A stretch of DNA of 64,000 nt from assembly GCA_015075645.1 (NCBI GenBank), contig JABTUF010000001.1:248001-312000 (forward strand), given 5' to 3'. Positions 41,276 to 52,522 of the stretch are shown here, in pieces. The notes beneath the pieces are model-generated. The model searched no databases and was not told where the DNA came from. It worked only from the letters and a program-made list of their open reading frames with translations. Each line of letters starts with the position of its first letter. The first letter of the stretch is position 1. Source of the stretch: Burkholderiales bacterium. GTDB lineage: Bacteria; Pseudomonadota; Gammaproteobacteria; Burkholderiales; Casimicrobiaceae. A program made the translations under genes and the position numbers.

Positions 41276-42637
41276 CTACAACGGCGCGCCCGCCGCCTTC
41301 GCGATGGCCTCGGCGATCGCGCCGGCGTGCTCGTCGGCGAGCGTCTTCTCGCGCGCCTCGACCATCACGCGCAGCACGGGCTCGGTGCCCGACGGACGCA
41401 GCAGCACACGCCCGGCGTCGCCGAGCGCGCGCGCCGCGCGCTCGTGGGACCGGGACACCGCGTCGTCGCCCTGCCAGTCGAATCCGCGCTGGACCGGCAC
41501 GTTGATGAGCGTCTGCGGGAACATCGCGACCGGCGCGGTCGCCTCGGCCAAGGTCTGCTTCCCCTCGATCAGCGCGCGCATCACGGCGAGCGCGGCGACG
41601 ATCCCGTCGCCGGTCGTGTGCTTGTCGAGGCAGATCAGGTGGCCGGAGTTCTCCCCGCCCAGCGACCATCCGCGCTCGACCATCCGCTCGAGCACGTAGC
41701 GGTCGCCGACCTTCGCGCGTTCGAGCGGGATGCCCTGCTGCGCGAGCGCCTGCTCGAAGCCGAGGTTGGTCATCTGCGTGCCGACGACGCCGCCGGAGAG
41801 CGCGCCGCGCCGCTTCGCGTCCATCGCGACCACGAACAGCAGCTCGTCGCCGTGATAGACGCGCCCGTCGCGATCGGCCATCACGACGCGATCGCCGTCG
41901 CCGTCGAGCGCGATGCCGAGGTCGGCACGGTGCTTCACCACCTCGCCGGCGAGATGCGCCGGATGCGTCGCACCGCAACGTTCGTTGATGTTGAGACCGT
42001 CCGGCGCGACGCCGGTCGCGATCACGGTCGCGCCGAGTTCGCTCAGCACCGGCGGGGCGACGTGGTAGGCCGCGCCGTGCGCGCAATCGACGACGACGGT
42101 GACGCCGCGCAGGTCGAGCGTGGACGGGAACGTGGCCTTGCAGAACTCGATGTAGCGCCCCGGCGCGTCGTTCACGCGGCGCGCCTTGCCGAGGTCCGCC
42201 GAGGCGACGCAGCCCAGCGTCGCGCCCATCGCGCGCTCGATGTCGCTCTCCATCTTGTCGGGGAGCTTCATGCCCGCCGACGAGAAGAACTTGATGCCGT
42301 TGTCGTCGTAGGGATTGTGCGACGCGCTGATGACGATCCCGGCGGTGAGCCGCAGCGCGCGCGTCAGGTACGCGATGCCGGGTGTGGGCAGCGGGCCGCA
42401 CAGCGCGACGTCGACGCCGGCGGCGGACAGCCCCGCTTCGAGCGCCGCTTCGAGCAGGTAGCCCGAGATCCGCGTGTCCTTGCCGATCAGCACGGAAGGT
42501 CGCCCCCCCGGCCGGCGCGGATCGGCGGCGAGCGTGCGTCCCGCGGCCCATCCGAGCTTCATCACGAGGTCGGGCGTGATCGGAGGCACGCCGACCCGTC
42601 CGCGGACGCCATCGGTGCCGAAGTACTCGCGCTTCAT
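41276..42637 (-). CDS. glmM: Phosphoglucosamine mutase GlmM
   Basis: Converts glucosamine-6-phosphate to glucosamine-1-phosphate for peptidoglycan and LPS. The 453-aa protein (E. coli 445) begins [15 protein letters not shown]. It carries the phosphoserine loop [12 protein letters not shown] (about 103-114), the metal loop ALDGDGDRV (about 243-251), the sugar loop GGENSGHL and the phosphate-binding [12 protein letters not shown]. It is last in the run ftsH-folP-glmM, 31 bp after folP, the same order as in E. coli. Confidence 0.96.
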   Translation of the reverse strand: MKREYFGTDGVRGRVGVPPITPDLVMKLGWAAGRTLAADPRRPGGRPSVLIGKDTRISGYLLEAALEAGLSAAGVDVALCGPLPTPGIAYLTRALRLTAGIVISASHNPYDDNGIKFFSSAGMKLPDKMESDIERAMGATLGCVASADLGKARRVNDAPGRYIEFCKATFPSTLDLRGVTVVVDCAHGAAYHVAPPVLSELGATVIATGVAPDGLNINERCGATHPAHLAGEVVKHRADLGIALDGDGDRVVMADRDGRVYHGDELLFVVAMDAKRRGALSGGVVGTQMTNLGFEQALAQQGIPLERAKVGDRYVLERMVERGWSLGGENSGHLICLDKHTTGDGIVAALAVMRALIEGKQTLAEATAPVAMFPQTLINVPVQRGFDWQGDDAVSRSHERAARALGDAGRVLLRPSGTEPVLRVMVEAREKTLADEHAGAIAEAIAKAAGAPL

Positions 42638-42668
42638 CGCCCGCCCTTCCTGTTGCTCACGGCCGCGA

Positions 42669-43547
42669 TTATGCGCCTCGCGCCTGCGGCGCGGCAGCCC
42701 CGGCGGCGGGGTCGCGCGCCACGGCCGACCAGACCCGGAGCGCGTCGACCGTCTCGCGCACGTCGTGAACGCGCACGATCGACGCGCCGCGCGCCACCGC
42801 TGCGAGCGCCGCCGCCACGCTGCCCGCGAGCCGGTCCTCGCCGTCGCGTCCGGTGATCGCGCCGATCGTCGCCTTGCGCGACAGGCCGGCGAGCACCGGG
42901 TATCCCAGACCGGTGAGTTCAGCCAGGCCGCGCAGCAGCGCGAGGTTCTCCGCGGTGCCCTTGCCGAAGCCGAAACCGGGATCGACGACGATGCGCTCGC
43001 GCGCGATGCCGGCGTCCTCGCAGGCGCGGGCACGCTCGGCGAGGAACGCCCGAACCTCGCCGACGACGTCGCCGTATCCGGTCTCCTGCTGCATCGTCGC
43101 CGGCGTGCCGCGCATGTGCATCAGGCAGACGGCCGAGCGGCCGGCCGCCACCGCCTCGATCGCGCCGACCTCGCGCAGCGCCCGCACGTCGTTGATCATC
43201 GCGATGTCGGCGGCGAGCATCGCGCGCATCACGGCGGGCTTCATCGTGTCGATCGACACCGGGATGCCGTCGCCCGCGAGCGCCTCGACCACCGGGCGAA
43301 TGCGGCGGACCTCGATCGTCAGCTCGACCGGCGTCGCCCCCGGCCGCGTCGACTCGCCGCCCACGTCGACGATGTCGGCGCCGTCGGCGACCATGCGCCG
43401 GCCGCGCTCGATGGCGCGATCCGCGTCGGCGTAGCGCCCGCCGTCGTGGAACGAGTCCGGCGTCACGTTGAGGATACCCATCACCAACGGCCGCGAAAGG
43501 TCGAGGACGTGGCGGCCGGCCACGAGCACGCGCGAGGTCGTGTTCAT
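42669..43547 (-). CDS. folP: Dihydropteroate synthase FolP
   Basis: Condenses p-aminobenzoate with the pterin pyrophosphate in folate synthesis; the sulfonamide target. The 292-aa TIM-barrel protein has [16 protein letters not shown] (about 23-38), [11 protein letters not shown], the Asp in [43 protein letters not shown] and a final RVHDVRET. The ATG at 43547 was preferred to the in-frame ATG three codons upstream. It lies between ftsH and glmM. Confidence 0.96.
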   Translation of the reverse strand: MNTTSRVLVAGRHVLDLSRPLVMGILNVTPDSFHDGGRYADADRAIERGRRMVADGADIVDVGGESTRPGATPVELTIEVRRIRPVVEALAGDGIPVSIDTMKPAVMRAMLAADIAMINDVRALREVGAIEAVAAGRSAVCLMHMRGTPATMQQETGYGDVVGEVRAFLAERARACEDAGIARERIVVDPGFGFGKGTAENLALLRGLAELTGLGYPVLAGLSRKATIGAITGRDGEDRLAGSVAAALAAVARGASIVRVHDVRETVDALRVWSAVARDPAAGAAAPQARGA

Positions 43548-43574
43548 CGCCCGCAAGTGTAGCGCCGAAGAAAC

Positions 43575-43602
43575 GAAGAGCGCGCCCGCGGGCGCGCTCT
43601 TC
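43575..43602 (-). terminator. GC-rich hairpin after ftsH
   Basis: GAAGAGCGCGCC-CGCG-GGCGCGCTCTTC is a perfect 12-bp stem plus loop between the ftsH stop and the folP start. There is no U tract on the minus strand (CGTTTC follows), so it may attenuate rather than end transcription from ftsH into folP. Confidence 0.6.
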
Positions 43603-43623
43603 GGGATCCGCGCGGCCGTGCCG

Positions 43624-45513
<1,890 letters not shown>

Positions 45514-45591
45514 GTCGCGCTCCGTTGGCCGCGCGGAGGGCCGCGCGGACCGCCCGCGGGCCGTCGGGCCCCGGACGTTCGTTCGATGATT

Positions 45592-46275
45592 CTACCCCAC
45601 CGCCATGCCCGGCCCCGGAGCGGTCGTCTCCCCGCCCTCGAAGCCCTTGCCCACCAGGAACACCTCGCGGCTGCGGTCGCGGCTCGCCCTGGGCTTTCGC
45701 ACGTAGACCTTCGCGAAATGTCCCCGCATCGACCGCTCGAACTCGGCGAGCCCGGAGCCCTGGAAGACCTTGACCGCGAAATCGCCGCCGGGTTTCAGGT
45801 GATCGGCCGCGAAGGCGAGCGCGAGGTCCGCCAATCCGACGCTGCGCGCCTGGTCGACCGCGTCGATGCCGGAGAGATTGGGGGCCATGTCGGAGAGGAC
45901 AAGGTCCGCCCGCCGTCCGGCGAGCGCCCGGTCGACGGCGGCGAGTCCCTCGTCGGTCGCGAAATCCGCCTGCACGAACGCGACGCCCGCGACCGGGTCC
46001 ATCGGCAGGACGTCGATCGCGACGATGCGCGCCCCCGGGCCCAACCGCTCGCGCAGGACCTGGCACCAGCTCCCCGGCGCCGATCCCAGGTCGACGGCGA
46101 CGATGCCGGGCCGCAGCAGCCGGTCCTTCCCGGAGAGTTCGATCAGCTTGAAGGCCGCGCGCGAGCGGTAGCCGCGCCTCCTGGCCTCCTGCACGTACGG
46201 ATCGTTGACGTGGTCGTGCATCCACGCCTTGCCGAACCGGTGCTTCTTCTTCGACGGATTGAGCGGTGACGGCAA
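45592..46275 (-). CDS. rlmE: 23S rRNA (uridine-2552-2'-O-)-methyltransferase RlmE
   Basis: SAM-dependent methylation of U2552 in the peptidyl transferase centre. The 227-aa protein has WMHDHVNDPYVQEARRRGYR near the start and SAM motif VDLGSAPGSWCQVL. The K-D-K-E tetrad residues lie in SRAAFKLIE, SDMAPNLSG, VKVFQG and DRSREVFLV. The Lys-rich start SKKKHRFGKAW belongs to the family, so the TTG at 46275 was chosen; the first ATG, at 46221, would remove it. In E. coli yhbY lies next to rlmE; here that gene is 12 kb away. Confidence 0.92.
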   Translation of the reverse strand: MPSPLNPSKKKHRFGKAWMHDHVNDPYVQEARRRGYRSRAAFKLIELSGKDRLLRPGIVAVDLGSAPGSWCQVLRERLGPGARIVAIDVLPMDPVAGVAFVQADFATDEGLAAVDRALAGRRADLVLSDMAPNLSGIDAVDQARSVGLADLALAFAADHLKPGGDFAVKVFQGSGLAEFERSMRGHFAKVYVRKPRASRDRSREVFLVGKGFEGGETTAPGPGMAVG

Positions 46276-46394
46276 GGCGGCGGAGGTCGGATCGTCCGGC
46301 GGGGTTCGGCCGGAACGCTCCGGCCGTCGCGGCCCGGGACAGGCGCGAATCCCGGCATTCTGCCCGACCGCCCGACGCTCCGACGGGCGCGGGT

Positions 46395-48674
46395 TCAGGG
46401 ACGCAGTTCGGAGAGTCGCCGCTCGTAGCCGGCAGCGGCGTCGGCGTCGCCGCCGCGCGCCGAATAGGCCGCCAGCGCGGAGAGCAGGTCGCGGTCGTAG
46501 CGGTGCTGCGCGAGCGCCCCTTGCAGCACCGCCATGGATTCCTTCGTCCGGCCGGCGTCGTGCAGCGCCACCGCGTAGACGAACGCGTAGCGCGGATTGT
46601 CCGGCGCGAGACGGGCGGCCTCGGAGAGCGCGGCGAGCGCCTCGGGACGCTTCTTCTGCCGCACGTACGCGAGGCCGAGCGCGTGTCGCGGCGCTGCTGC
46701 GCGAGGGTCTGCGCGGATCGCACGCAGCAGGACCGCGATCGCTTCGCCGTCTCGGCCGAGGGCGCGTTGGACGTCGGCGAGGTTGACGGCCGCGGGCGCG
46801 AAGGTCGGATCGAGTTCGAGCGCGCGGCCAAACGCCGCGATCGCGGCGTCCGTGTCGCCGCGCGCGAGCGCGAGCGAGCCGCGATCCGCGTGCGCTTCCG
46901 GACGGTCCGCGTTGAACGCGAGCGCAGCGTCGATTTCGGCGAGCGCCGTGGCGAGCTTCGCGCGCTGGGTTTCGCCGAGCGACCGTTCGGGCTCGCCCAC
47001 GAGCGACCGCGCGGCCTCCATGCGCACGTCGCGGATCGGGTCGGACAAGAGCGGCGTGAGCGTGCGCGCGCGCACGGCCGGTTCCGCATTGCGAAGGGCG
47101 CGCGCCGCCGCCGCGCGTACCATCGGATCGGGGTCGCCCGCCGCCCGCACGATCGCGGCGGTCCCCTCGCCGCCCGGACGCGACGCGAGTCGCTCGACCG
47201 CGCTCGCCCGCACGATGGCCGGCTGCGTGCGATCGCCGGCGTAGCTCGCGAGCGTGGCCCGCAGGTCCGGCGCGCCGCGATCGGCCGCCGCGAAGGTCTC
47301 GGCGAAGCCCTGGAAGCCGGGCTTGCGCGCCGGAAACCAGCGCGCGATCGCATCCGCGGCCCACTGCGCGCCTTCGCGCGCGTGGCAGCCGCCGCAGGCG
47401 TTCGGCGTGCCGAGCGCGACGCTGCGGTCGGGCCGCGGGATGCGGATCGAATGGTCGTGACGCGGATCGACGACCATGTAGGTCCGCGTCGGCATGTGGC
47501 AGGAAGCGCAAGCGGCACCGGGGCTCCCCGTCTTGTGATGGTGGTGCGCCTCGACGTCGAAGCGCGACGGCGCGTGGCATTGCCCGCACACGGCGTTGCC
47601 CGTCGCGCGCAGTTTGCCGGTGTGCGGCTCGTGGCAATCCGAGCAGGTGACGCCCTTCGCGTTCATGCGGCTCTGCAGGAACGAGCCGTGGACGTAGACC
47701 TCGTCGCGCTGCTGCCCGTCCGGGTAGTACAAGCCCGGTTCGAGCGTGGCCACGCGGAAAGCGTCACCCAGCGGGTCGCCCGCGTGCCAGCGGTCGTCGA
47801 ACTGGCCGCGCCGCGCGTGGCAGCGCGCGCAGGTCTCGATCTCGCGCGCCGTCGCTCGCGGCGTGCTGCGGGCGGCGCTCCCGGTCGCCGCGTCGATCGC
47901 CCAGGTCACGCCGCGCCGCTCGTCCAGTCGCGCCGTCAGCCCCCTCGTCGCATCGGCCGCGCGCGCTCCCGCATCACGGCCGGCCCAGCCGACGTGCCGC
48001 GAGCCCGGGCCGTGGCAGGCCTCGCAACCGACGTCGAGGTCGGTCCACGTCGTCTGGTAGCTGCGTGTCGCGAGGTCGTAGTTCTTGCGCAGGTTGGTCG
48101 AATGGCAGTCCGCGCACTGGTAGTTCCAGTTCTGGTCGAGTCCGGTCCAGTGCAGCGGTTCGCCGGCGGCGAGCTTGCGGTCCGGGTAGAGGTGGAACCA
48201 GCGCTGCCCGCCCTGCGCCTTCGGCCGCGCGTCCCAGGCGATGCCCAATGCCTGCAGCCGGCCACCGGGCAGCGCGACGAGGTACTGCTGCAGCGGATAC
48301 ACGCCGAACGTGTAGCGGATCTCGAAGTCGGCGGGCTTGCCGTCGGGACCGTCGGTGCGCACGTAGTAGCGGGCGTCGCGACGGAAGAACCGCGACGTGA
48401 CCCCGTGCGCAGTGAAGCGCGCGTCGGCGAAATTCCCGAGCACGGTGCGCTCGTTCGCCTCGGCCATCGCGCCCGCGTGCTGCGAGCCGCGCCAGGCCTC
48501 CGCCTCCTTCGTGTGGCAGGTCGTGCACGCGGCGGTGCCGACGTAGTGGGGCGCCGGTTGCGCGAGTGCGCTGCTCGCGCAGGCCCACGCGACGATCGCG
48601 ACCGCGCGGCGCGCGATGAGTGCGAGCGCGCGACCGCTGGCGAGACCGCCGCCGTCCGCGCCCGGGGAACCCAC
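46395..48674 (-). CDS. Exported eight-haem cytochrome c with HEAT and TPR repeats
   Basis: 759-aa protein with a signal peptide (about 20-39, ending ALAQ). Eight CxxCH haem sites are present: CTTCH, CADCH, CEACH, CARCH, CSDCH, CGQCH, CASCH and CGGCH, all before about residue 435. Next come HEAT-like repeats (about 450-570: DPMVRAAAARAL, DPIRDVRMEAARSL). TPRs follow (about 575-750: LALARGDTDAAIAAFGRALE). This resembles multihaem cytochromes with cytochrome c554-like N-termini and C-terminal TPRs. Electron donor and acceptor are unknown. It is upstream of rlmE on the same strand, 119 bp apart. Confidence 0.88.
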   Translation of the reverse strand: MGSPGADGGGLASGRALALIARRAVAIVAWACASSALAQPAPHYVGTAACTTCHTKEAEAWRGSQHAGAMAEANERTVLGNFADARFTAHGVTSRFFRRDARYYVRTDGPDGKPADFEIRYTFGVYPLQQYLVALPGGRLQALGIAWDARPKAQGGQRWFHLYPDRKLAAGEPLHWTGLDQNWNYQCADCHSTNLRKNYDLATRSYQTTWTDLDVGCEACHGPGSRHVGWAGRDAGARAADATRGLTARLDERRGVTWAIDAATGSAARSTPRATAREIETCARCHARRGQFDDRWHAGDPLGDAFRVATLEPGLYYPDGQQRDEVYVHGSFLQSRMNAKGVTCSDCHEPHTGKLRATGNAVCGQCHAPSRFDVEAHHHHKTGSPGAACASCHMPTRTYMVVDPRHDHSIRIPRPDRSVALGTPNACGGCHAREGAQWAADAIARWFPARKPGFQGFAETFAAADRGAPDLRATLASYAGDRTQPAIVRASAVERLASRPGGEGTAAIVRAAGDPDPMVRAAAARALRNAEPAVRARTLTPLLSDPIRDVRMEAARSLVGEPERSLGETQRAKLATALAEIDAALAFNADRPEAHADRGSLALARGDTDAAIAAFGRALELDPTFAPAAVNLADVQRALGRDGEAIAVLLRAIRADPRAAAPRHALGLAYVRQKKRPEALAALSEAARLAPDNPRYAFVYAVALHDAGRTKESMAVLQGALAQHRYDRDLLSALAAYSARGGDADAAAGYERRLSELRP

Positions 48675-48689
48675 TTGCGCGTTCGCGCG

Positions 48690-49595
48690 CTACTGGCCGG
48701 TGTCGGCCCGTTCCCAGCCCGGACCGGGATCGAATGCACGGAGCGCGCGTGCCCGGGTCGCGGTGTCGGGACCGAGGTCGCGCTGGTAGACGACGCCGTC
48801 CTGGTTGACGATGAAGGTCATCACGCCGGTGTCGCCGTACTTCGCCGGCCAGGCGACGAGCGCGAACCCTCCGGTCATGCGGCCGTTCGCCACGTAGTTC
48901 TTCGCGCCCCCCGCCGCCGCGGCACCCTGCGCGGTGAGGATGCGGTAGGCGTAGCCGTGGTAGGGCATGCCCGGCGTCGCGTCCGCGAACCCGGGCCCCA
49001 GCGGGCTCTCGGGCTCGCCGGGCAGCGACGCCCAGTAGAGGCCGTCGTGCCTGCCCCGCGTCGAGATCGCGCGCTGCGCGTAGGATTTCACACCGTCGCC
49101 GTCCCAGTCGCGCTCGACGTACTCGCGCTGCGCGTCGACGTAGGCGAGCGACACCTGGATCGCCGCGAGTTCGTTGCGGCCGATGCGCCGCGCGCGCATT
49201 TCGTCGACCGCGGCGACGAGGTCGAAGCTCCAGCCTCCGGAATCGTGCGCGAGCGGGATCGGCAGCGTCCACCCGTGCGTGCCGACCTCGACCATCGCGC
49301 GCGCGTCGGTGCGCCCGACGATGCGGTGGCCCTGCGCCCAGGCTTCGAGGAAGCGCAGCCTGTCGTGCTCGCCGACGGTCTTCGGCAGCACCTGGTCCGC
49401 GCGCGGTCCCAGCACCTCGCGCACGCGCGCGCCGTCGTGCCTTGCGATGCCGTCGACGAGCGCGTCGGCCGCGGCCTCGGGCGTCGCGAAGCGCTCCTGC
49501 GCGTGGGCCGAGAGCGGCGCGAACGCGGCCGCGACGGCGAGGCCGGCGCAGGCGATGCGGACCCGCGCCCGTGTTCCGATCGTGTCGTGCTTCAT
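48690..49595 (-). CDS. DUF2950 exported protein
   Basis: 301-aa protein with a signal peptide (about 1-33, ending SAHAQ). The family blocks are FATPEAAADALVDGIARHD, GGWSFDLVAAVDEMRARRIG, AYVDAQREYVERDWDGDGV and PGMPYHGYAYRILTAQG. DUF2950 has no known activity. The ATG at 49595 has GGGGA five nt upstream; an ATG at 49607 is the alternative. It follows DUF3300 by 16 bp, a pairing seen in many proteobacteria, so the two probably act together in the envelope. Confidence 0.88.
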   Translation of the reverse strand: MKHDTIGTRARVRIACAGLAVAAAFAPLSAHAQERFATPEAAADALVDGIARHDGARVREVLGPRADQVLPKTVGEHDRLRFLEAWAQGHRIVGRTDARAMVEVGTHGWTLPIPLAHDSGGWSFDLVAAVDEMRARRIGRNELAAIQVSLAYVDAQREYVERDWDGDGVKSYAQRAISTRGRHDGLYWASLPGEPESPLGPGFADATPGMPYHGYAYRILTAQGAAAAGGAKNYVANGRMTGGFALVAWPAKYGDTGVMTFIVNQDGVVYQRDLGPDTATRARALRAFDPGPGWERADTGQ

Positions 49596-49611
49596 GTTCG
49601 TCCCCATGCCG

Positions 49612-50970
49612 TCACCGCCGTCCGCCGCCGCGTCCGCCGCCGCCGCTGCCGCGCGCACCGCCGCCGTGCGCGCCGGCCGAAGGACGCGCGCCACCGCCGC
49701 CGCCACTGGACATCCGGGCGCTGCTTCCGCCGTGCGACGACGCCTTCTGCATCGAGGCGTTGCCGCGCGACATCTCGGCGCGCGAGTTCGAACTGCCTGC
49801 GCCGCGCAACGCATTGTCGTGCGACGCGTTCGACGAACTCCGGCGCGCCGCGCTGCGGTCCATCGACTGCGCGTGGTCGCGCGCGGCATCGCGGCTGCGG
49901 TCGGTGTTGGCCGCCGCGCGCTGCACGCCCGGATCGCGCTCCATCGTCTTCGCCCGGTCCGCGGCGCTGCCCTTGCCCGGATCGACGCCACGGTCGCGCA
50001 TCGCCTGCTCGGCGCGCTGCCGGCTCGCGTCGCGGTCGGTCTCCTTGCCGCGATACTGCTCGCGTCCGGTCGACGCGCGCTTCTGGTCGAGCTTCTGCTT
50101 CGTGGCGTCGCCGCCGCGGTAGTCGGACGTGCGGTGCTTGCTGTCGTGCGCCCAGTTCTGGCGCCCGCCATCGGCGTTGATCCGGTTGTTGACGTTGATG
50201 TTGTTGTACCGGTCGACGTTGATGTTCACGTCGCCGTGGCCCCAGTTGACGCCGCCCCACAGCGCGTTGGTCACGCCGATCGACACGCCCCAGGCGATGC
50301 CGGTGGCGATCGGCCGCGACCACCAGTAGCCCGGCGGGTACGGGTAGTAGTACGGCGGATAGGCGGGCCACCACCACGGTCCGTAGACGTAGGTCGGGTT
50401 GTAGGCCGGCACGTAGACGACCTGCGGCTGCGCCGGCTCGATGATGATCGTCTGCGTGACCGCGGGGGCCGATGCGGCGGGCGCGGGCGCCGTCTTCTCC
50501 GCCGGTTCGCTCGACACCTTGATCTGCTCGTTGCTCTTGAGGTTCCCCGCCTTCTGCGCGGCCGCGCGCAGCCGCTGGACCGAGGTCATCACGTCCTCGG
50601 GCTGGGCGAGGAACGCGTCGCCCATCGCCTTCACGTCCTGCGGCTTGGCGGCGAGCGACACCAGCACCTCCGGGAAGGCGACCAGCGAGGCGACGGAAGG
50701 ATCCCAGCCCTCCTTCTCGACCGACTTGACGGCGTCGTCGCCCTTCGCGTCCGGGTGCGCCTTCGACCAGTTCGCGGCCGCCTGGAACTCATCCGGGTAG
50801 GTCGACGCCATCAGCACCTGCGACAGCAGCGAATCGGGATAGAGCGCGACCGGCGCCAGCATCTGGTCGAGTTGCTCCGCCGTGAACGACGCTTGCGCGA
50901 GCGCACCCGTGGGCGCGACGAGCGCAGTGCACAGTGCGAAGAATCGGACGAATCGGTGGAGGTGACTCAT
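49612..50970 (-). CDS. DUF3300 exported protein
   Basis: 452-aa protein with a signal peptide (about 1-26, ending ALAQ). A DUF3300 domain spans about 30-270 with LDQMLAPVALYPDSLLSQVL, ANWSKAHPDAKGDDAV and PQVVYVPAYNPTYVYG. A Tyr/Pro/Trp-rich stretch (PPYYYPYPPGYWW) and an Asn-rich segment (INVDRYNNINVNNRIN) follow. The tail is long, positively charged, Ser/Gly-rich and probably disordered. Function unknown. It is first in the DUF3300-DUF2950 pair. Confidence 0.9.
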   Translation of the reverse strand: MSHLHRFVRFFALCTALVAPTGALAQASFTAEQLDQMLAPVALYPDSLLSQVLMASTYPDEFQAAANWSKAHPDAKGDDAVKSVEKEGWDPSVASLVAFPEVLVSLAAKPQDVKAMGDAFLAQPEDVMTSVQRLRAAAQKAGNLKSNEQIKVSSEPAEKTAPAPAASAPAVTQTIIIEPAQPQVVYVPAYNPTYVYGPWWWPAYPPYYYPYPPGYWWSRPIATGIAWGVSIGVTNALWGGVNWGHGDVNINVDRYNNINVNNRINADGGRQNWAHDSKHRTSDYRGGDATKQKLDQKRASTGREQYRGKETDRDASRQRAEQAMRDRGVDPGKGSAADRAKTMERDPGVQRAAANTDRSRDAARDHAQSMDRSAARRSSSNASHDNALRGAGSSNSRAEMSRGNASMQKASSHGGSSARMSSGGGGGARPSAGAHGGGARGSGGGGRGGGRR

Positions 50971-51076
50971 CGGTTGCCTTTCCCGGCGGATCTTCCCGTC
51001 CCGCGCCTCGACCGGAGGTCGGCGCCAAGGGGGTTGCGCGAAATGGCCGGCATCATGCTGTTCGGAGGGCGGCGCG

Positions 51077-51910
51077 TCAATGCCCGATCGGCCCCGGTCG
51101 CGGCGGCGCGGGCGCCGCGGGCGAGGCCACGATCGACGCACCGACGTCGTCCACGAGCTTCCGGAAGTCGGGCGACGCGAGGAGGACCGTGCCCGCCGCC
51201 GCGCGCAGGCGGTCGACCACCCCGGCGGACAGCACGAACGACGTCGGCAGGTCGTTCGGGTAGGCGAACTCCGCCTTGTCGGAGAGCATCGGGAGCGACA
51301 CGTCGATCGGGTAGAGCTTCGGCGACGGGCCGCTCGCCAGCGAGGCCACCTTCGGGTCGCGCGCTCGAACAGGATCTCGTCGTAGAGCTGCGCCGCCATT
51401 TCCGAGCGACCCCGGTTGGGCGAGCCGAGCGCGCCCCGGTTCGCGGGACTCAGGAGCCGCTGGATCGGTTCGCCTTGCACGTTGCGCTTGAGGAAGCGCT
51501 GCTCGCAATCGTCGAACAGACGGTCGCCGTAGAGCCCGTAGGCGAGCGCCGTGAAGCTGCCGCCCGACACGCCGGTGATGACGTCGACCTGATCGAGGAG
51601 GCGGAAGCGCGCACCCTTCGGGCCGATCGCCTCGGTGCGCTTCAGGACCTCGGGCACGCCGCAGGAAAACGCGGCTGCGCGTGTGCCTCCGCCGGAGAAG
51701 GTCAGGACGAGGAGCGTTCTCGGATCGTTGCGCTCGACAGGGCGGTTCGCGAAACGGCAGCCCGCGTCGGGGGCGCACTTCGGTCACCGGCGGGTTGACC
51801 GGACGCGTCGCCGCGCAACCGGCGACAGGCGCCGTGCATGCCAGCGACAGCATCAGGCGCGTGAGGGTTGGCGCCGCCTCCCGTCCATCGACCGTCCGGC
51901 GCTTCGCCAT
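51077..51910 (-). pseudogene. Patatin-like phospholipase lipoprotein, broken by two frameshifts
   Basis: Three frames must be joined to give one protein. First, a lipoprotein start (MAKRRTVDGREAA, lipobox VAGC). Second, beginning near 51770, a patatin core with LTFSGGGTRAAAF (oxyanion), GVSGGSFTALAYG (nucleophile Ser) and LYDEILFERA. Third, from about 51362, back in the first frame, DPKVASLASGPSPKLYPIDV to the stop at 51077. The first shift lies at a run of five C (minus strand of 51769-51773). The second lies at a GCGCGC run. Each would be repaired by a small indel, so it is either a recent pseudogene or a pair of sequencing errors. It starts a few bases after the membrane-protein gene. Confidence 0.78.
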
Positions 51911-51915
51911 GCGCG

Positions 51916-52452
51916 TCACGTCCGGAACACCACCTTGAACGCGTTCTTCGCGGCCTCGAGGATCGACTTCGCGTAGAGACCCCCGATGAACGACGCGAGC
52001 GTCATCGCGTCGACCGAGTTGGTGAACGTCTCGTGCCGGCTCAGGAAGAGCGACACGCCGGCCACGATCAGCGGCGCGATGAGGAGCCCGAGCACCGGCC
52101 GCATCACGAAGCAGAACGCGATGCGGCGCTGAAACACCTCGCCTTCGGCGCCCGGCGGGCTGCGCGCTCCGTCGTCGAGCTCGAACCCGGCGGCGTAGCG
52201 GTTCAAGAGCGACACGAGCGCGCCCACTCCGCTGCCGGCGAAGCCGATCAAGCCCACCCCCACCATCTTCGTAAGCCCCTCGGGACGTTCGAGGATCCCG
52301 TAGCCGGCCACGAACGCGACCACGATCGCGACGGTGAGCGCGACCGCGATCAAGCGCGCGGCGGTGTGGAGCGAGCGCAACTCGGCGTCGTGTTCCGGCG
52401 CGTTGCCCGGTCCGGCGGCTGCCGCGTCAGCGGCCTCGGCGATGTCGGTCAT
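51916..52452 (-). CDS. Membrane protein of unknown function
   Basis: 178-aa protein with an acidic/Ala N-terminus. It has hydrophobic helices at about 34-53 (AARLIAVALTVAIVVAFVAG), 62-82 (MVGVGLIGFAGSGVGALVSL), 112-134 (FCFVMRPVLGLLIAPLIVAG) and a weaker one near 150. No family is recognised. It overlaps the start region of the broken patatin gene, so the two were probably co-expressed. Confidence 0.65.
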   Translation of the reverse strand: MTDIAEAADAAAAGPGNAPEHDAELRSLHTAARLIAVALTVAIVVAFVAGYGILERPEGLTKMVGVGLIGFAGSGVGALVSLLNRYAAGFELDDGARSPPGAEGEVFQRRIAFCFVMRPVLGLLIAPLIVAGVSLFLSRHETFTNSVDAMTLASFIGGLYAKSILEAAKNAFKVVFRT

Positions 52453-52522
52453 GGTACGAACTCCCTCCCTCGGGGCCTGCCAACGCTACCGGGGCACTCA
52501 CGCCGGCGCTGACGGGCCCTGG

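Noticed and set aside
49612-50400. Plus-strand open frames opposite the DUF3300 gene, Arg-rich and apparently domain-like
   Set aside because: They are mirror frames of the Ser/Gly/Arg-rich DUF3300 tail without a plausible start site or motif.
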